Positions 20,543-35,200 of a DNA stretch of 64,000 nucleotides are shown here, in pieces. The stretch comes from Canna indica. Taxonomy: Eukaryota > Streptophyta > Magnoliopsida > Zingiberales > Cannaceae. The notes under the pieces were generated by a model. That model saw only the letters and a list, made by a program, of their open reading frames with translations. It was not told the origin of the DNA and searched no databases. Within the stretch, counting starts at the first letter, position 1; every line of letters begins with the position of its first letter. The stretch is from contig CP136898.1 in NCBI GenBank assembly GCA_034359265.1, forward strand, positions 54,983,501 to 55,047,500. Reading direction: 5' to 3'. Both the position numbers and the translations under genes were made by a program.

Positions 20543-23500
20543 TTGCCCACTTTCGGAACAAAGTTCCCTACTTTCGAAACCAAGTTCCCAACTTTCGGTA
20601 CCAGTTTCCCAAATTTCAAAACCATGTTTCGGACTTTCGGAACCAAATTCCCAACTTTCAGAACAAAGTTTCCACCTTTCGCAACCAAGTTCCCATCTTT
20701 CGAAACCAATACCCGAACTTTTGGACCAAGATCCTAGGTTGCGGAACTAAGTTCCCAACTATCGAAATCGAGTTTCCAACTTTCAGACCAGAATTCCCAA
20801 CTTTCAGAACCTTGTTCCCAACTTTCCGAACCAGGTTTCAAATTTTTGGAACCATGTTTCGATCTTTTCGAATCAAATTCCCAACTTTCCGAACAACGTT
20901 TCCAACTTTCGGAACCACGTTCCCAACTTTCGGCACCAAGTTACTAAGTTTTGGAACAAAGTTTCAAACGTTAGGAACCATGTTTCAATCTTTCCGAATC
21001 AAATTCCCAACTTTCCGAACATGTTTTCCATCTATCGAAACCAAGTTCCCATCTTTTGGAACCAAGAAACAAACTTTCGTAACCAAGTTGCCAATTTTCG
21101 GAACCAAGTTTCCAACTTTCGGAACCAAGCTCCCAACTTTCAGAACCAAATTTCGAACTTTCGAAATCAAGTTCTCAAATTTTGGAACCAAGTTTCCAAC
21201 TTTTCAAACCAAGTTGCCAAATATCTGAATCAAGTTACGAATTTTCTGATAATAGTTCTCAACTTTCAAAACCAAGTTCGGAATTTTCGGAACCAAAATC
21301 CCATCTATCGAAACCAAGTTTCGAACTTTTCGAACCAAGTTCCCAACTTTCCAAACCTAGTTCCCAAATTTTATAACCATGTTCCCAGCTTTCGGAAATA
21401 AGTTTTCAACTTTCGGAACCAAGTTTCCAACATTTGGAATCAAGTTTCACACTTTCAGATCCATATTTCGATGGTTTCGAAACAAATTCCCAAATTTCAG
21501 AAAATAGTTTCCACCTTTCAGAACAAAGTCTCCACCTTTCAAAACAAAGTTTCCACCTTTCAGAACCAAGTTTCTATCTTTCGGAACCAATATCGGAACT
21601 TCCGGACCAACATCCGAGCTTGCAGAACCAAGTTCCCAACTATCGGAACCGAGTTCTCAACTTTTGAAACTGAGTTCCCAATTTACGGAACCGAGTTCCT
21701 AACTTTTGGTACCGAGTTCTCATCTTTCGGAACCGAGTTCCCCAACTTTCAGAACAAAGTTCCTAATTTTTGGAACCAAGTTTCCAACTGTCGGAAACAA
21801 GTTCCCGATTTTCGTAACCAAGTTCTCTACGTTCGGAACCTTGTTCCCAACATTCGGGACCAAGTTCCCAACATTCAAAACCAAGTTCCCAACTTTCAGA
21901 ACCAAGTTCCCAACTTTTAGAACCATATTTCGATCTTTTTGATCCAAATTCCTAACTTCTCAAACAAAGTTTCTAACTTTAGCAACCAAGTTCCCATCTT
22001 TCGGAACCAAGATCCGAACTTTGGGAACCAAGTTCCCAACTTTCGGGACAAAGTTCCCAATTTTCAGAACGAAGTTCCCACCTTTCGGCACCAAAGTCCC
22101 AACTTTCGGAACCAAGTTTCAAACTTTCGGAACCAAGTTTCAAACTTTCGAAATCATGTTTCGTTCTTTCCAAATAAAATTCCCAATTTCTGAACAACGT
22201 TTCCAACATTCAGAATCAAGTTCCCATCAAGTTACGATGTTTCGTAACCAAGTTGTCATCTTTCTGAAACAAGTTCCCAACTTTCAGAACCAAATTTCGA
22301 ACTTTTGGAACCAAGTTCCCAACTTTTGGAACAAAGTTTCTAACTTTAGCAACCAAGATCCAAACTTTCGAAAATAGGATCCCAAGTTTCCAAATCAAGT
22401 TCCGAACTTTCGGAACCAAGTTCCCTACTTTCATAACCAAGTTTCGAGTTTTTGGAACCAAGTTCCCAACTTCCGGAACCAAGTTCCCAACTTTTAGGAC
22501 CAAGTTTCGAGTTTTCGAAACCATGTTCCCAACTTTGGGAACCAAGTTTCCAACTTTCGAAACCAAGTTCCTAACTTTCGGAACAAATTTCCGAATTTTC
22601 CGAACCAGGTTCCAGCTTTTAGAACTAAGTTCGGAACATTTGGAAGCAAAATCTCAACTTTCGAAAGCAAGTTCCGAACTTTACGAACCGAGTTCCCAAC
22701 TTTCGAAATCGAGTTCCCAATTTTCAGAACCGAGTTGCCCACTTTCGGAACAAAGTTCTCTACTTTCGAAACAAAGTTCCCAACTTTCGGTACCAGTTTC
22801 TCAATTTTCAAAACCATGTTTCGGACTTTCAGAACCAAATTCCCAACTTTCAGAACAAAGTTTCCACCTTTCGCAACCAAGTTCCCATCTTTCGAAACCA
22901 ATACCCGAACTTTTGGACCAAGATCCTAGGTTGCGGAACTAAGTTCCCAACTATCGGAATCGAGTTTCCAACTTTCAGACCAGAATTCCCAACTTTCAGA
23001 ACCTTCTTCCCAACTTTTCGAACAGGTTTCAAATTTTTGGAACCATGTTTCGATCTTTTCGAATCAAATTCCCAACTTTCCGAACAACGTTTCCAACTTT
23101 CGGAACCACGTTCCCAACTTTCGGAACCAAGTTACTAAGTTTTGGAACAAAGTTTCAAACGTTCGGAACCATGTTTCAATCTTTCCGAATCAAATTCCCA
23201 ACTTTCCTAACACGTTTTCCATCTATCGAAACCAAGTTCCCATCTTTTGGAACCAAGAAACAAACTTTCGTAACCAAGTTGCCAATTTTCGGAACCAAGT
23301 TTCCAACTTTCGGAACCAAGCTCCCAACTTTCAGAACCAAATTTCGAACTTTCGAAACCAAGTTCTCAAATTTTGGAACCAAGTTTCCAACTTTTCAAAC
23401 CAAGTTGCCAAATATCTGAATCAAGTTACGAATTTTCTGATCCTAGTTCTCAACTTTCAAAACCAAGTTCGGAATTTTCGGATCCAAAATCCCATCTATC

Positions 23501-26500
23501 GAAACCAAGTTTCGAACTTTTCGAACCAAGTTCCCAACTTTCCAAACCAAGTTCGCAAATTTCATAACCATGTTCCCAGCTTTCAGAAATAAGTTTTCAA
23601 CTTTCGGAACCAAGTTTCCAACATTTGGAATCAAGTTTCACACTTTCAGATCCATGTTTCGATGGTTTCGAAACAAATTCCCAACTTTCAGAACATAGTT
23701 TCCACCTTTCAGAACAAAGTCTCCACCTTTCAAAACAAAGTTTCCACCTTTCAGAACCAAGTTTCTATCTTTCGGAACCAATATCGGAACTTCCGGACCA
23801 AGATCCGAGCTTGCAGAACCAAGTTCCCAACTATCGGAACCGAGTTCTCAACTTTTGAAACCGAGTTCCCAATTTACGGAACCGAGTTCCTAAATTTTGG
23901 TACCGAGTTCTCATCTTTCGGAACCGAGTTCCCCAACTTTCAGAACAAAGTTCCTAATTTTTGGAACCAAGTTACCAACTGTCGGAAACAAGTTCCCGAT
24001 TTTCGTAACCAAGTTCTCTACGTTCGGAACCTTGTTCCCAACATTCGGGACCAAGTTCCCAACATTCAAAACCAAGTTCCCAACTTTCAGAACCAAGTTC
24101 CCAAGTTTTGGAACCATATTTCGATCTTTTTGATCCAAATTCCTAACTTCTCGAACAAAGTATCTAACTTTAGCAACCAAGTTCCCATCTTTCGGAACCA
24201 AGTTCCCAACTTTCGGGACAAAGTTCCCAATTTTCAGAACGAAGTTCCCACCTTTCGGCACCAAAGTCCCAACTTTCGGAACCAAGTTTCAAACTTTCGG
24301 AACTAAGTTTCAAACTTTCGAAATCATGTTTCGTTCTTTCCAAATAAAATTCCCAATTTCTGAACAACGTTTCCAACATTCAGAATCAAGTTCCCATCAA
24401 GTTACGAAGTTTCGTAACCAAGTTGTCATCTTTCTGAACCAAGTTCCCAACTTTCAGAACCAAATTTCGAACTTTTGGAACCAAGTTCCCAACTTTTGGA
24501 ACAAAGTTTCTAACTTTAGCAACCAAGATCCAAACTTTCGAAAATAGGATCCCAAGTTTCCAAATCAAGTTCCAAACTTTCAGAACCAAGTTCCCTACTT
24601 TCATAACCAAGTTTCGAGTTTTTGGAACGAAGTTCCCAACTTCCGGAACCAAGTTCCCAACTTCCGGAACCAAGTTCCCAACTTTTAGGACCAAGTTTCG
24701 AGTTTTCGAAACCATGTTCCCAACTTTGGGAACCAAGTTTCCAACTTTCGAAACCAAGTTCCTAACTTTCGGAACAAATTTCCGAATTTTCCGTACCAGG
24801 TTCCAACTTTTAGAACTAAGTTCCGAACATTTGGAAGCAAAATCTCAACTTTCGAAAGCAAGTTCCGAACTTTACGAACCGAGTTCCCAACTTTCGAAAT
24901 CGAGTTCCCAATTTTCAGAACCGAGTTGCCCACTTTTGGAACAAAGTTCCCTACATTCGAAACAAAGTTCACAACTTTCGGTACCAGTTTCTCAACTTTC
25001 AAAACCATGTTTCGGACTTTCAGAACCAAATTCCCAACTTTCAGAACAAAGTTTCCACCTTTCGCAACCAAGTTCCCATCTTTCGAAACCAATACCCGAA
25101 CATTTGGACCAAGATCCTAGGTTGCGGAACTAAGTTCCCAACTATCGGAACCTTCTTCCCAACTATCGGAATCGAGTTTCCAACTTTCAGACCAGAATTC
25201 CCAACTTTCAGAACCTTCTTCCCAACTTTTCGAACCAGGTTTCAAATTTTTGGAACCATGTTTCGATCTTTTCGAATCAAATTCCCAACATTCCGAACAA
25301 CGTTTCCAACTTTCGGAACCACGTTCCCAACTTTCGGAACCAAGTTACTAAGTTTTGGAACAAAGTTTCAAACGTTCGGAACCATGTTTCAATCTTTCCG
25401 AATCAAATTCCCAACTTTCCGAACACGTTTTCCATCTATCGAAACCAAGTTCCCATCTTTTGGAACCAAGAAACAAACTTTCGTAACCAAGTTGCCAATT
25501 TTCGGAACCAAGTTTCCAACTTTCGGAACCAAGCTCCCAACTTTCAGAACCAAATTTCGAACTTTCGAAACCAAGTTCTCAAATTTTGGAACCAAGTTTC
25601 CAACTTTTCAAACCAAGTTGCCAAATATCTGAATCAAGTTACGAATTTTCTGATCCTAGTTCTCAACTTTCAAAACCAAGTTCGGAATTTTCGGATCCAA
25701 AATCCCATCTATCGAAACCAAGTTTCGAACTTTTCGAACCAAGTTCCCAACTTTCCAAACCAAGTTCGCAAATTTCATAACCATGTTCCCAGCTTTCGGA
25801 AATAAGTTTTCAACTTTCGGAACCAAGTTTCCAACATTTGGAATCAAGTTTCACACTTTCAGATCCGTGTTTCGATGGTTTCGAAACAAATTCCCAACTT
25901 TCAGAACATAGTTTCCACCTTTCAGAACAAAGTCTCCACCTTTCAAAACAAAGTTTCCACCTTTCAGAACCAAGTTTCTATCTTTCGGAACCAATATCGG
26001 AACTTCCGGACCAAGATCCGAGCTTGCAGAACCAAGTTCCCAACTATCGGAACCGAGTTCTCAACTTTTGAAACCGAGTTCCCAATTTACGGAACCGAGT
26101 TCCTAACTTTTGGTACCGAGTTCTCATCTTTCGGAATCGAGTTCCCCAACTTTCAGAACAAAGTTCCTAATTTTTGGAACCAAGTTTCCAACTGTCGGAA
26201 ACAAGTTCACGATTTTCGTAACCAAGTTCTCTACGTTCGGAACCTTGTTCCCAACATTCGGGACCAAGTTCCCAACATTCCAAACCAAGTTCCCAACTTT
26301 CAGAACCAAGTTCCCAACTTTTGGAACAATATTTCGATCTTTTTGATCCAAATTCCTAACTTCTCGAACAAAGTTTCTAACTTTAGCAACCAAGTTCCCA
26401 TCTTTCGGAACCAAGATCCGAACCTTGGGAACCAAGTTCCCAACTTTCGGGACAAAGTTCCCAACTTTCAGAACGAAGTTCCCACCTTTCGGCACCAAAG

Positions 26501-27125
26501 TCCCAACTTTCAAACTTTCGAAATCATGTTTCGTTCTTTCCAAATAAAATTCCCAATTTCCGAACAACGTTTCCAACATTCAGAATCAAGTTCCCATCAA
26601 GTTACGAAGTTTCGTAACCAAGTTGTCATCTTTCTGAACCAAGTTCCCAACTTTCAGAACCAAATTTCGAACTTTTGGAACCAAGTTCCCAACTTTCGGA
26701 ACAAAGTTTCTAACTTTAGCAACCAAGATCCAAACTTTCGAAAATAGGATCCCAAGTTTCCAAATCAAGTTCCGAACTTTCGGAACCAAGTTCCCTACTT
26801 TCATAACCAAGTTTCGAGATTTTGGAACCAAGTTCTCAACTTTCGGAATCAAGTTCCCAACTTCCGGAACCAAGTTCTCAACTTTTAGGACCAAGTTTCG
26901 AGTTTTCGAAACCATGTTCCCAACTTTGGGAACCAAGTTTCCAACTTTCAAAACCAAGTTTCTAATTTTCGGGACAAATTTCTGAATTTTCCGAACCAGG
27001 TTCCAACTTTTAGAACTAAGTTCCGAACATTTGGAAGCACAATCTCAACTTTCGAAAGCAAGTTCCGAACTTTACGAACCGAGTTCCCAACTTTCGATAT
27101 CGAGTTCCCAATTTTCATAACCGAG
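20543..27125. repeat. Three consecutive 2.19-2.20-kb HOR units
   Basis: Units 20543-22734, 22735-24925 and 24926-27125 (2192, 2191 and 2200 bases). Differences are scattered single bases and a few gains or losses of single 21-bp monomers. One extra local copy lies near 25140-25165 (a second CCTTCTTCCCAACTATCGG). Confidence 0.92.
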
Positions 27126-30027
27126 TTGCCCACTTTCGGAACAAAGTTCCCTACTTTCGAAACAAAGTTCCCAACTTTCGGTACCAGTTTCTCAACTTTC
27201 AAAACCATGTTTCAAACTTTCAGAACCAAATTCCCAACTTTCAGAACAAAGTTTCCACCTTTCGCAACCAAGTTCCCATCTTTCGAAACCAATACCTGAA
27301 CATTTGGACCAAGATCCTAGGTTGCGGAACTAAGTTCCCAACTATCGGAATCGAGTTTCCAACTTTCAGACCAGAATTCCCATCTTTCAGAACCTTCTTC
27401 CCAACTTTTCGAACCAGGTTTCAAATTTTTGGAACCATGTTTCGATCTTTTCGAATCAAAATCCCAACTTTCCGAACAACGTTTCCAACTTTCGGAACCA
27501 CGGTCCCAACTTTCGGAACCAAGTTACTAAGTTTTGGAACAAAGTTTCAAACGTTCGGAACCATGTTTCAATCTTTCCGAATCAAATTCCCAACTTTCCG
27601 AACACGTTTTCCATCTATCGAAACCAAGTTCCCATCTTTTGGAACCAAGAAACAAACTTTCGTAACCAAGTTGCCAATTTTCGGAACCAAGTTTCCAACT
27701 TTCGGAACCAAGCTCCCAACTTTCAGAACCAAATTTCGAACTTTCGAAACCAAGTTCTCAAATTTTGGAACCAAGTTTCCAACTTTTCAAACCAAGTTGC
27801 CAAATATCTGAATCAAGTTACGAATTTTCTGATCCTAGTTCTCAACTTTCAAAACCAAGTTCGGAATTTTCGGAACCAAAATCCCATCTATTGAAACCAA
27901 GTTTCGAACTTTTCGAACCAAGTTCCCAACTTTCCAAACCAAGTTCGCAAATTTCATAACCATGTTCCCAGCTTTCGGAAATAAGTTTTCAACTTTCGGA
28001 ACCAAGTTTCCAACATTTGGAATCAAGTTTCACACTTTCAGATCCGTGTTTCGATGGTTTCGAAACAAATTCCCAACTTTCAGAACATAGTTTCCACCTT
28101 TCAGAACAAAGTCTCCACCTTTCAAAACAAAGTTTCCACCTTTCAGAACCAAGTTTCTATCTTTCGGAACCAATATCGGAACTTCCGGAACAAGATCCGA
28201 GCTTGCAGAACCAAGTTCCCAACTATCGGAACCGAGTTCTCAACTTTTGAAACCGAGTTCCCAATTTACGGAACCGAGTTCCTAAATTTTGGTACCGAGT
28301 TCTCATCTTTCGGAACCGAGTTCCCCAACTTTCAGAACAAAGTTCCTAATTTTTGGAACCAAGTTTCCAACTGTCGAAAACAAGTTCCCGATTTTCGTAA
28401 CCAAGTTCTCTACGTTCGGAACCTTGTTCTCAACATTCGGGACCAAGTTCCCAACATTCAAAACCCAGTTCCCAACTTTCAGAACCAAGTTCCCAATTTT
28501 TGGAACCATATTTCGATCTTTTTGATCCAAATTCCTAACTTCTCGAACAAAGTTTCTAACTTTAGCAACCAAGTTCCCATCTTTCGGAACCAAGATCCGA
28601 ACTTTGGGAACCAAGTTCCCAACTTTCGGGACAAAGTTCCCAATTTTCGGAACGAAGTTCCCACCTTTCGGCACCAAAGTCCCAACTTTCGGAACCAAGT
28701 TTCAAACTTTCGGAACCAAGTTTTATACTTTCGAAATCATGTTTCGTTCTTTCCAAATAAAATTCCCAATTTCTGAACAACGTTTCCAACATTCAGAATC
28801 AAGTTCCCATCAAGTTACGAAGTTTCGTAACCAAGTTGTCATCTTTCTGAACCAAGTTCCCAACTTTCAGAACCAAATTTCGAACTTTTGGAACCAAGTT
28901 CCCAACTTTTGGAACAAAGTTTCCAACTTTAGCAACCAAGATCCAAACTTTCGAAAAAAGGATCCCAAGTTTCCAAATCAAGTTCCAAACTTTCAGAACC
29001 AAGTTTCCTACTTTCATAACCAAGTTTCGAGTTTTTGGAACCAAGTTCCCAACTTCCGGAACCAAGTTCCCAACTTTTAGGACCAAGTTTTGATTTTTCG
29101 AAACCATGTTCCCAACTTTGGGACCAAGTTCTCTACGTTCGTAACCTTGTTCCCAACATTCGGGACCAAGTTCCCAACATTCCAAACCAAGTTCCCAACT
29201 TTCAGAACCAAGTTCCCAACTTTTGGAACAATATTTCGATCTTTTTGATCCAAATTCCTAACTTCTCGAACAAAGTTTCTAACTTTAGCAACCAAGTTCC
29301 CATCTTTCGGAACCAAGATCCGAACTTTGGGAACCAAGTTCCCAACTTTCGGGACAAAGTTCCCAACTTTCAGAACGAAGTTCCCACCTTTCGGCACCAA
29401 AGTCCCAACTTTCAAACTTTCGAAATCATGTTTCGTTCTTTCCAAATAAAATTCCCAATTTCCGAACAACGTTTCCAACATTCAGAATCAAGTTCCCATC
29501 AAGTTACGAAGTTTCGTAACCAAGTTGTCATCTTTCTGAACCAAGTTCCCAACTTTCAGAACCAAATTTCGAACTTTTGGAACCAAGTTCCCAACTTTCG
29601 GAACAAAGTTTCTAACTTTAGCAACCAAGATCCAAACTTTCGAAAATAGGATCCCAAGTTTCCAAATCAAGTTCCGAACTTTCGGAACCAAGTTCCCTAC
29701 TTTCATAACCAAGTTTCGAGTTTTTGGAACCAAGTTCTCAACTTTCGGAATCAAGTTCCCAACTTCCGGAACCAAGTTCCCAACTTTTAGGACCAAGTTT
29801 CGAGTTTTCGAAACCATGTTCCCAACTTTGGGAACCAAGTTTCCAACTTTCAAAACCAAGTTTCTAACTTTCGGAACAAATTTCCGAATTTTCCGAACCA
29901 GGTTCCAACTTTTAGAACTAAGTTCCGAACATTTGGAAGCAAAATCTCAATTTTCGAAAGCAAGTTCCGAACTTTACGCACCGAGTTCCCAACTTTCGAA
30001 ATCGAGTTCCCAATTTTCATAACCGAG
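27126..30027. repeat. Expanded HOR unit (2,902 bp) with an internal partial duplication
   Basis: The unit exceeds its neighbours by about 710 bases. The segment from CCAAGTTCTCTACGTTC near 28401 to about 29110 restarts at 29124, so the block including the 18-bp palindrome is present twice (28814 and 29503). The joint lies in CCCAACTTTGGGACCAAG (29111-29128), where two similar monomers offer microhomology. Confidence 0.88.
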
Positions 30028-32219
30028 TTGCCCACTTTCGGAACAAAGTTCCCAACTTTCGAAACAAAGTTCCCAACTTTCGGTACCAGTTTCTCAACTT
30101 TCAAAACCATGTTTCGGACTTTCAGAATCAAATTCCCAACTTTCAGAACAAAGTTTCCACCTTTCGCAACCAAGTTCCCATCTTTCGAAACCAATACCCG
30201 AACTTTTGGACCAAGATCCTAGGTTGCGGAACTAAGTTCCCAACTATCGGAATCGAGTTTCCAACTTTCAGACCAGAATTCCCATCTTTCAGAACCTTCT
30301 TCCCAACTTTTCGAACCAGGTTTCAAATTTTTGGAACCATGTTTCGATCTTTTCGAATCAAATTCCCAACTTTCCGAACAACGTTTCCAACTTTCGGAAC
30401 CACGTTCCCAACTTTAGGAACCAAGTTACTAAGTTTTGGAACAATGTTTCAAACGTTCGGAACCATGTTTCAATCTTTCCGAATCAAATTCCCTACTTTC
30501 CGAACACGTTTTCCATCTATCGAAACCAAGATCCCATCTTTTGGAACCAAGAAACAAACTTTCGTAACCAAGTTGCCAATTTTCGGAACCAAGTTTCCAA
30601 CTTTCGGAACCAAGCTCCCAACTTTCAGAACCAAATTTCGAACTTTCGAAACCAAGTTCTCAAATTTTGGAACCCAGTTTCCAACTTTTCAAACCAAGTT
30701 GCCAAATATCTGAATCAAGTTACGAATTTTCTGATCCTAGTTCTCAACTTTCAAAACCAAGTTCGGAATTTTCGGATCCAAAATCCCATCTATCGAAACC
30801 AAGTTTCAAACTTTTCGAACCAAGTTCCCAACTTTCCAAACCAAGTTCGCAAATTTCATAACCATGTTCCCAGCTTTCGGAAATAAGTTTTCAACTTTCG
30901 GAACCAAGTTTCCAACATTTGGAATCAAGTTTCACACTTTCAGATCCGTGTTTCGATGGTTTCGAAACAAATTCCCAACTTTCAGAACATAGTTTCCACC
31001 TTTCAGAACAAAGTCTCCACCTTTCAAAACAAAGTTTCCACCTTTCAGAACCAAGTTTCTATCTTTCGGAACCAATATCGGAACTTCCGAACCAAGATCC
31101 GAGCTTGCAGAACCAAGTTCCCAACTATCGGAACCGAGTTCTCAACTTTTGAAACCGAGTTCCCAATTTACGGAACCGAGTTCCTAAATTTTGGTACCGA
31201 GTTCTCATCTTTCGGAACCGAGTTCCCCAACTTTCAGAACAAAGTTCCTAATTTTTGGAACCAAGTTTCCAACTGTCGAAAACAAGTTCCCGATTTTCGT
31301 AACCAAGTTCTCTACGTTCGGAACCTTGTTCCCAACATTCGGGACCAAGTTCCCAACATTCAAAACCAAGTTCCCAACTTTCAGAACCAAGTTCCCAACT
31401 TTTGGAACCATATTTCGATCTTTTTGATCCAAATTCCTAACTTCTCGAACAAAGTTTCTAACTTTAGCAACCAAGTTCCCATCTTTCGGAACCAAGATCC
31501 GAACTTTGGGAACCAAGTTCCCAACTTTCGGGACAAAGTTCCCAATTTTCAGAACGAAGTTCCCACCTTTCCGCACCAAAGTCCCAACTTTCGGAACCAA
31601 GTTTCAAACTTTCGGAACCAAGTTTCAAACTTTCGAAATCATGTTTCGTTCTTTCCAAATAAAATTCCCAATTTCTGAACAACGTTTCCAACATTCAGAA
31701 TCAAGTTCCCATCAAGTTACGAAGTTTCGTAACCAAGTTGTCATCTTTCTGAACCAAGTTCCCAACTTTCAGAACCAAATTTCGAACTTTTGGAACCAAG
31801 TTCCCAACTTTCGGAACAAAGTTTCTAACTTTAGCAACCAAAATCCAAACTTTCGAAAATAGGATCCCAAGTTTCCAAATCAAGTTCCGAACTTTCGGAA
31901 CCAAGTTCCCTACTTTCATAACCAAGTTTCGAGTTTTTGGAACCAAGTTCTCAACTTCCGGAACCAAGTTCCCAACTTTTAGGACCAAGTTTCGAGTTTT
32001 CGAAACCATGTTCCCAACTTTGGGAACCAAGTTTCCAACTTTTGAAACCAAGTTCCTAACTTTTGGAATAAATTTCCGAATTTTCCGAACCAGTTTTCAA
32101 CTTTTAGAACTAAGTTCCGAACATTTGGAAGCAAAATCTCAACTTTCGAAAGCAAGTTTCGAACTTTACGAACCGAGTTCCCAACTTTCGAAATCGAGTT
32201 CCCAATTTTCAGAACCGAG
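30028..32219. repeat. HOR unit of 2,192 bp
   Basis: A standard 2.19-kb unit. It still contains the seven-monomer block GCCAAATATCTGAATC to GTTCGCAAATTTC (about 30703-30850) that the following 2045-base units have lost. Confidence 0.9.
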
Positions 32220-35200
32220 TTGCCCACTTTCGGAACAAAGTTCCCTACTTTCGAAACCAACTTCCCAACTTTCGGTACCAGTTTCCCAACTTTCAAAACC
32301 ATGTTTCGGACTTTCGGAACCAAATTCCCAACTTTCAGAACAAAGTTTCCACCTTTCGCAACCAAGTTCCCATCTTTCGAAACCAATATCCGAACTTTTG
32401 GACCAAGATCCTAGGTTGCGGAACTAAGTTCCCAACTATCGGAATCGAGTTTCCAACTTTCAGACCGGAATTCCCAACTTTCAGAACCTTGTTCCCAACT
32501 TTCCGAACCAGGTTTCAAATTTTTGGAACCATGTTTCGATCTTTTCGAATCAAATTCCAAACTTTCCGAACAACGTTTCCAACTTTCGGAACCACGTTCC
32601 CAACTTTCGGAACCAATTTACTAAGTTTTGGTACAAAGTTTCAAACGTTCGGAACCATGTTTCAATCTTTCCGAATTAAATTCCCAACTTTCCGAACATA
32701 TTTTCCATCTATCGAAACCAAGTTCCCATCTTTTGGAACCAAGAAACAAACTTTCGTAACCAAGTTGCCAATTTTCGGAACCAAGTTTCCAACTTTCGGA
32801 ACCAAGCTCCCAACATTCAGAATCAAATTTCGAACTTTCGAAACCAAGTTCTTAAATTTTGGAACCAAGTTTCCAACTTTTCAAACCAAGTTCCCAAATT
32901 TCATAACCATGTTCCCAGCTTCCGGAAATAAGTTTTCAACTTTCGGAACCAAGTTTCCAACATTTGGAATCAAGTTTCACACTTTCAGATCCATGTTTCG
33001 ATGGTTTCGAAACAAATTCCCAACTTTCAGAACATAGTTTCCACCTTTCAGAACAAAGTCTCCACCTTTCAAAACAAAGTTTCCACCTTTCAGAACCAAG
33101 TTTCTATCTTTCGGAACCAATATCGGAACTTCCGGAACAAGATCCGAGGTTGCAGAACCAAGTTCCCAACTATCGGAACCGAGTTCTCAACTTTTGAAAC
33201 CGAGATCCCGATTTACAGAATCGAGTTCCTAACTTTTGGTACCGAGTTCTCATCTTTCGGAATCGAGTTCCCCAACTTTCAGAACAAAGTTCCTAATTTT
33301 TGGAACCAAGTTTCCAACTGTCGGAAACAAGTTCCCGATTTTCGTAACCAAGTTCTCTACGTTCGGAACCTTGTTCCCAACATTCGGGACCAAGTTCCCA
33401 ACATTCCAAACCAAGTTCCCAACTTTCAGAACCAAGTTCCCAACTTTTGGAACCATATTTCGATCTTTTTGATCCAAATTCCTAACTTCTCGAACAAAGT
33501 TTCTAACTTTAGCAACCAAGTTCCCATCTTTCGGAACCAAGATCCGAACTTTGGGAACCAAGTTCCCAACTTTCGGGACAAAGTTCCCAATTTTCAGAAC
33601 GAAGTTCCCACCTTTCGGCACCAAAGTCCCAACTTTCGGAACCAAGTTTCAAACTTTCGGAACCAAGTTTCAAACTTTCGAAATCATGTTTCGTTCTTTC
33701 CAAATAAAATTCCCAATTTCTGAACAACGTTTCCAACATTCAGAATCAAGTTCCCATCAAGTTACAAAGTTTCGTAACCAAGTTGTCATCTTTCTGAACC
33801 AAGTTCCCAACTTTCAGAACCAAATTTCGAACTTTTGGAACCAAGTTCCCAACTTTCGGAACAAAGTTTCTAACTTTAGCAACCAAAATCCAAACTTTCG
33901 AAAATAGGATCCCAAGTTTCCAAATCAAGTTCCGAACTTTCGGAACCAAGTTCCCTACTTTCATAACCAAGTTTCGAGTTTTTGGAACCAAGTTCTCAAC
34001 TTCCGGAACCAAGTTCCCAACTTTTAGGACCAAGTTTCGAGTTTTCGAAACCATGTTCCCAACTTTGGGAACCAAGTTTCCAACTTTCGAAACCAAGTTC
34101 CTAACTTTTGGAATAAATTTCCGAATTTTCCGAACCAGTTTTCAACTTTTAGAACTAAGTTCCGAACATTTGGAAGCAAAATCTCAACTTTCGAAAGCAA
34201 GTTTCGAACTTTACGAACCGAGTTCCCAACTTTCGAAATCGAGTTCCCAATTTTCAGAACCGAGTTGCCCACTTTCGGAACCAAGTTCCCTACTTTCGAA
34301 ACCAACTTCCCAACTTTCGGTACCAGTTTCCCAACTTTCAAAACCATGTTTCGGACTTTCGGAACCAAATTCCCAACTTTCAGAACAAAGTTTCCACCTT
34401 TCGCAACCAAGTTCCCATCTTTCGAAACCAATATCCGAACTTTTGGACCAAGATCCTAGGTTGCGGAACTAAATTCCCAACTATCGGAATCGAGTTTCCA
34501 ACTTTCAGACCGGAATTCCCAACTTTCAGAACCTTGTTCCCAACTTTCCGAACCAGGTTTCAAATTTATGGAACCATGTTTCGATCTTTTCGAATCAAAT
34601 TCCAAACTTTCCGAACAACGTTTCCAACTTTCGGAACCACGTTCCCAACTTTCGGAACCAATTTACTAAGTTTTGGAACAAAGTTTCAAACGTTCGGAAC
34701 CATGTTTCAATCTTTCCGAATCAAATTCCCAACTTTCCGAACATATTTTCCATCTATCGAAACCAAGTTCCCATCTTTTGGAACCAAGAAACAAACTTTC
34801 GTAACCAAGTTGCCAATTTTCGGAACCAAGTTTCCAACTTTCGGAACCAAGCTCCCAACATTCAGAATCAAATTTCGAACTTTCGAAACCAAGTTCTTAA
34901 ATTTTGGAACCAAGTTTCCAACTTTTCAAACCAAGTTCCCAAATTTCATAACCATGTTCCCAGCTTCCGGAAATAAGTTTTCAACTTTCGGAACCAAGTT
35001 TCCAACATTTGGAATCAAGTTTCACACTTTCAGATCCATGTTTCGATGGTTTCGAAACAAATTCCCAACTTTCAGAACATAGTTTCCACCTTTCAGAACA
35101 AAGTCTCCACCTTTCAAAACAAAGTTTCCACCTTTCAGAACCAAGTTTCTATCTTTCGGAACCAATATCGGAACTTCCGGAACAAGATCCGAGGTTGCAG

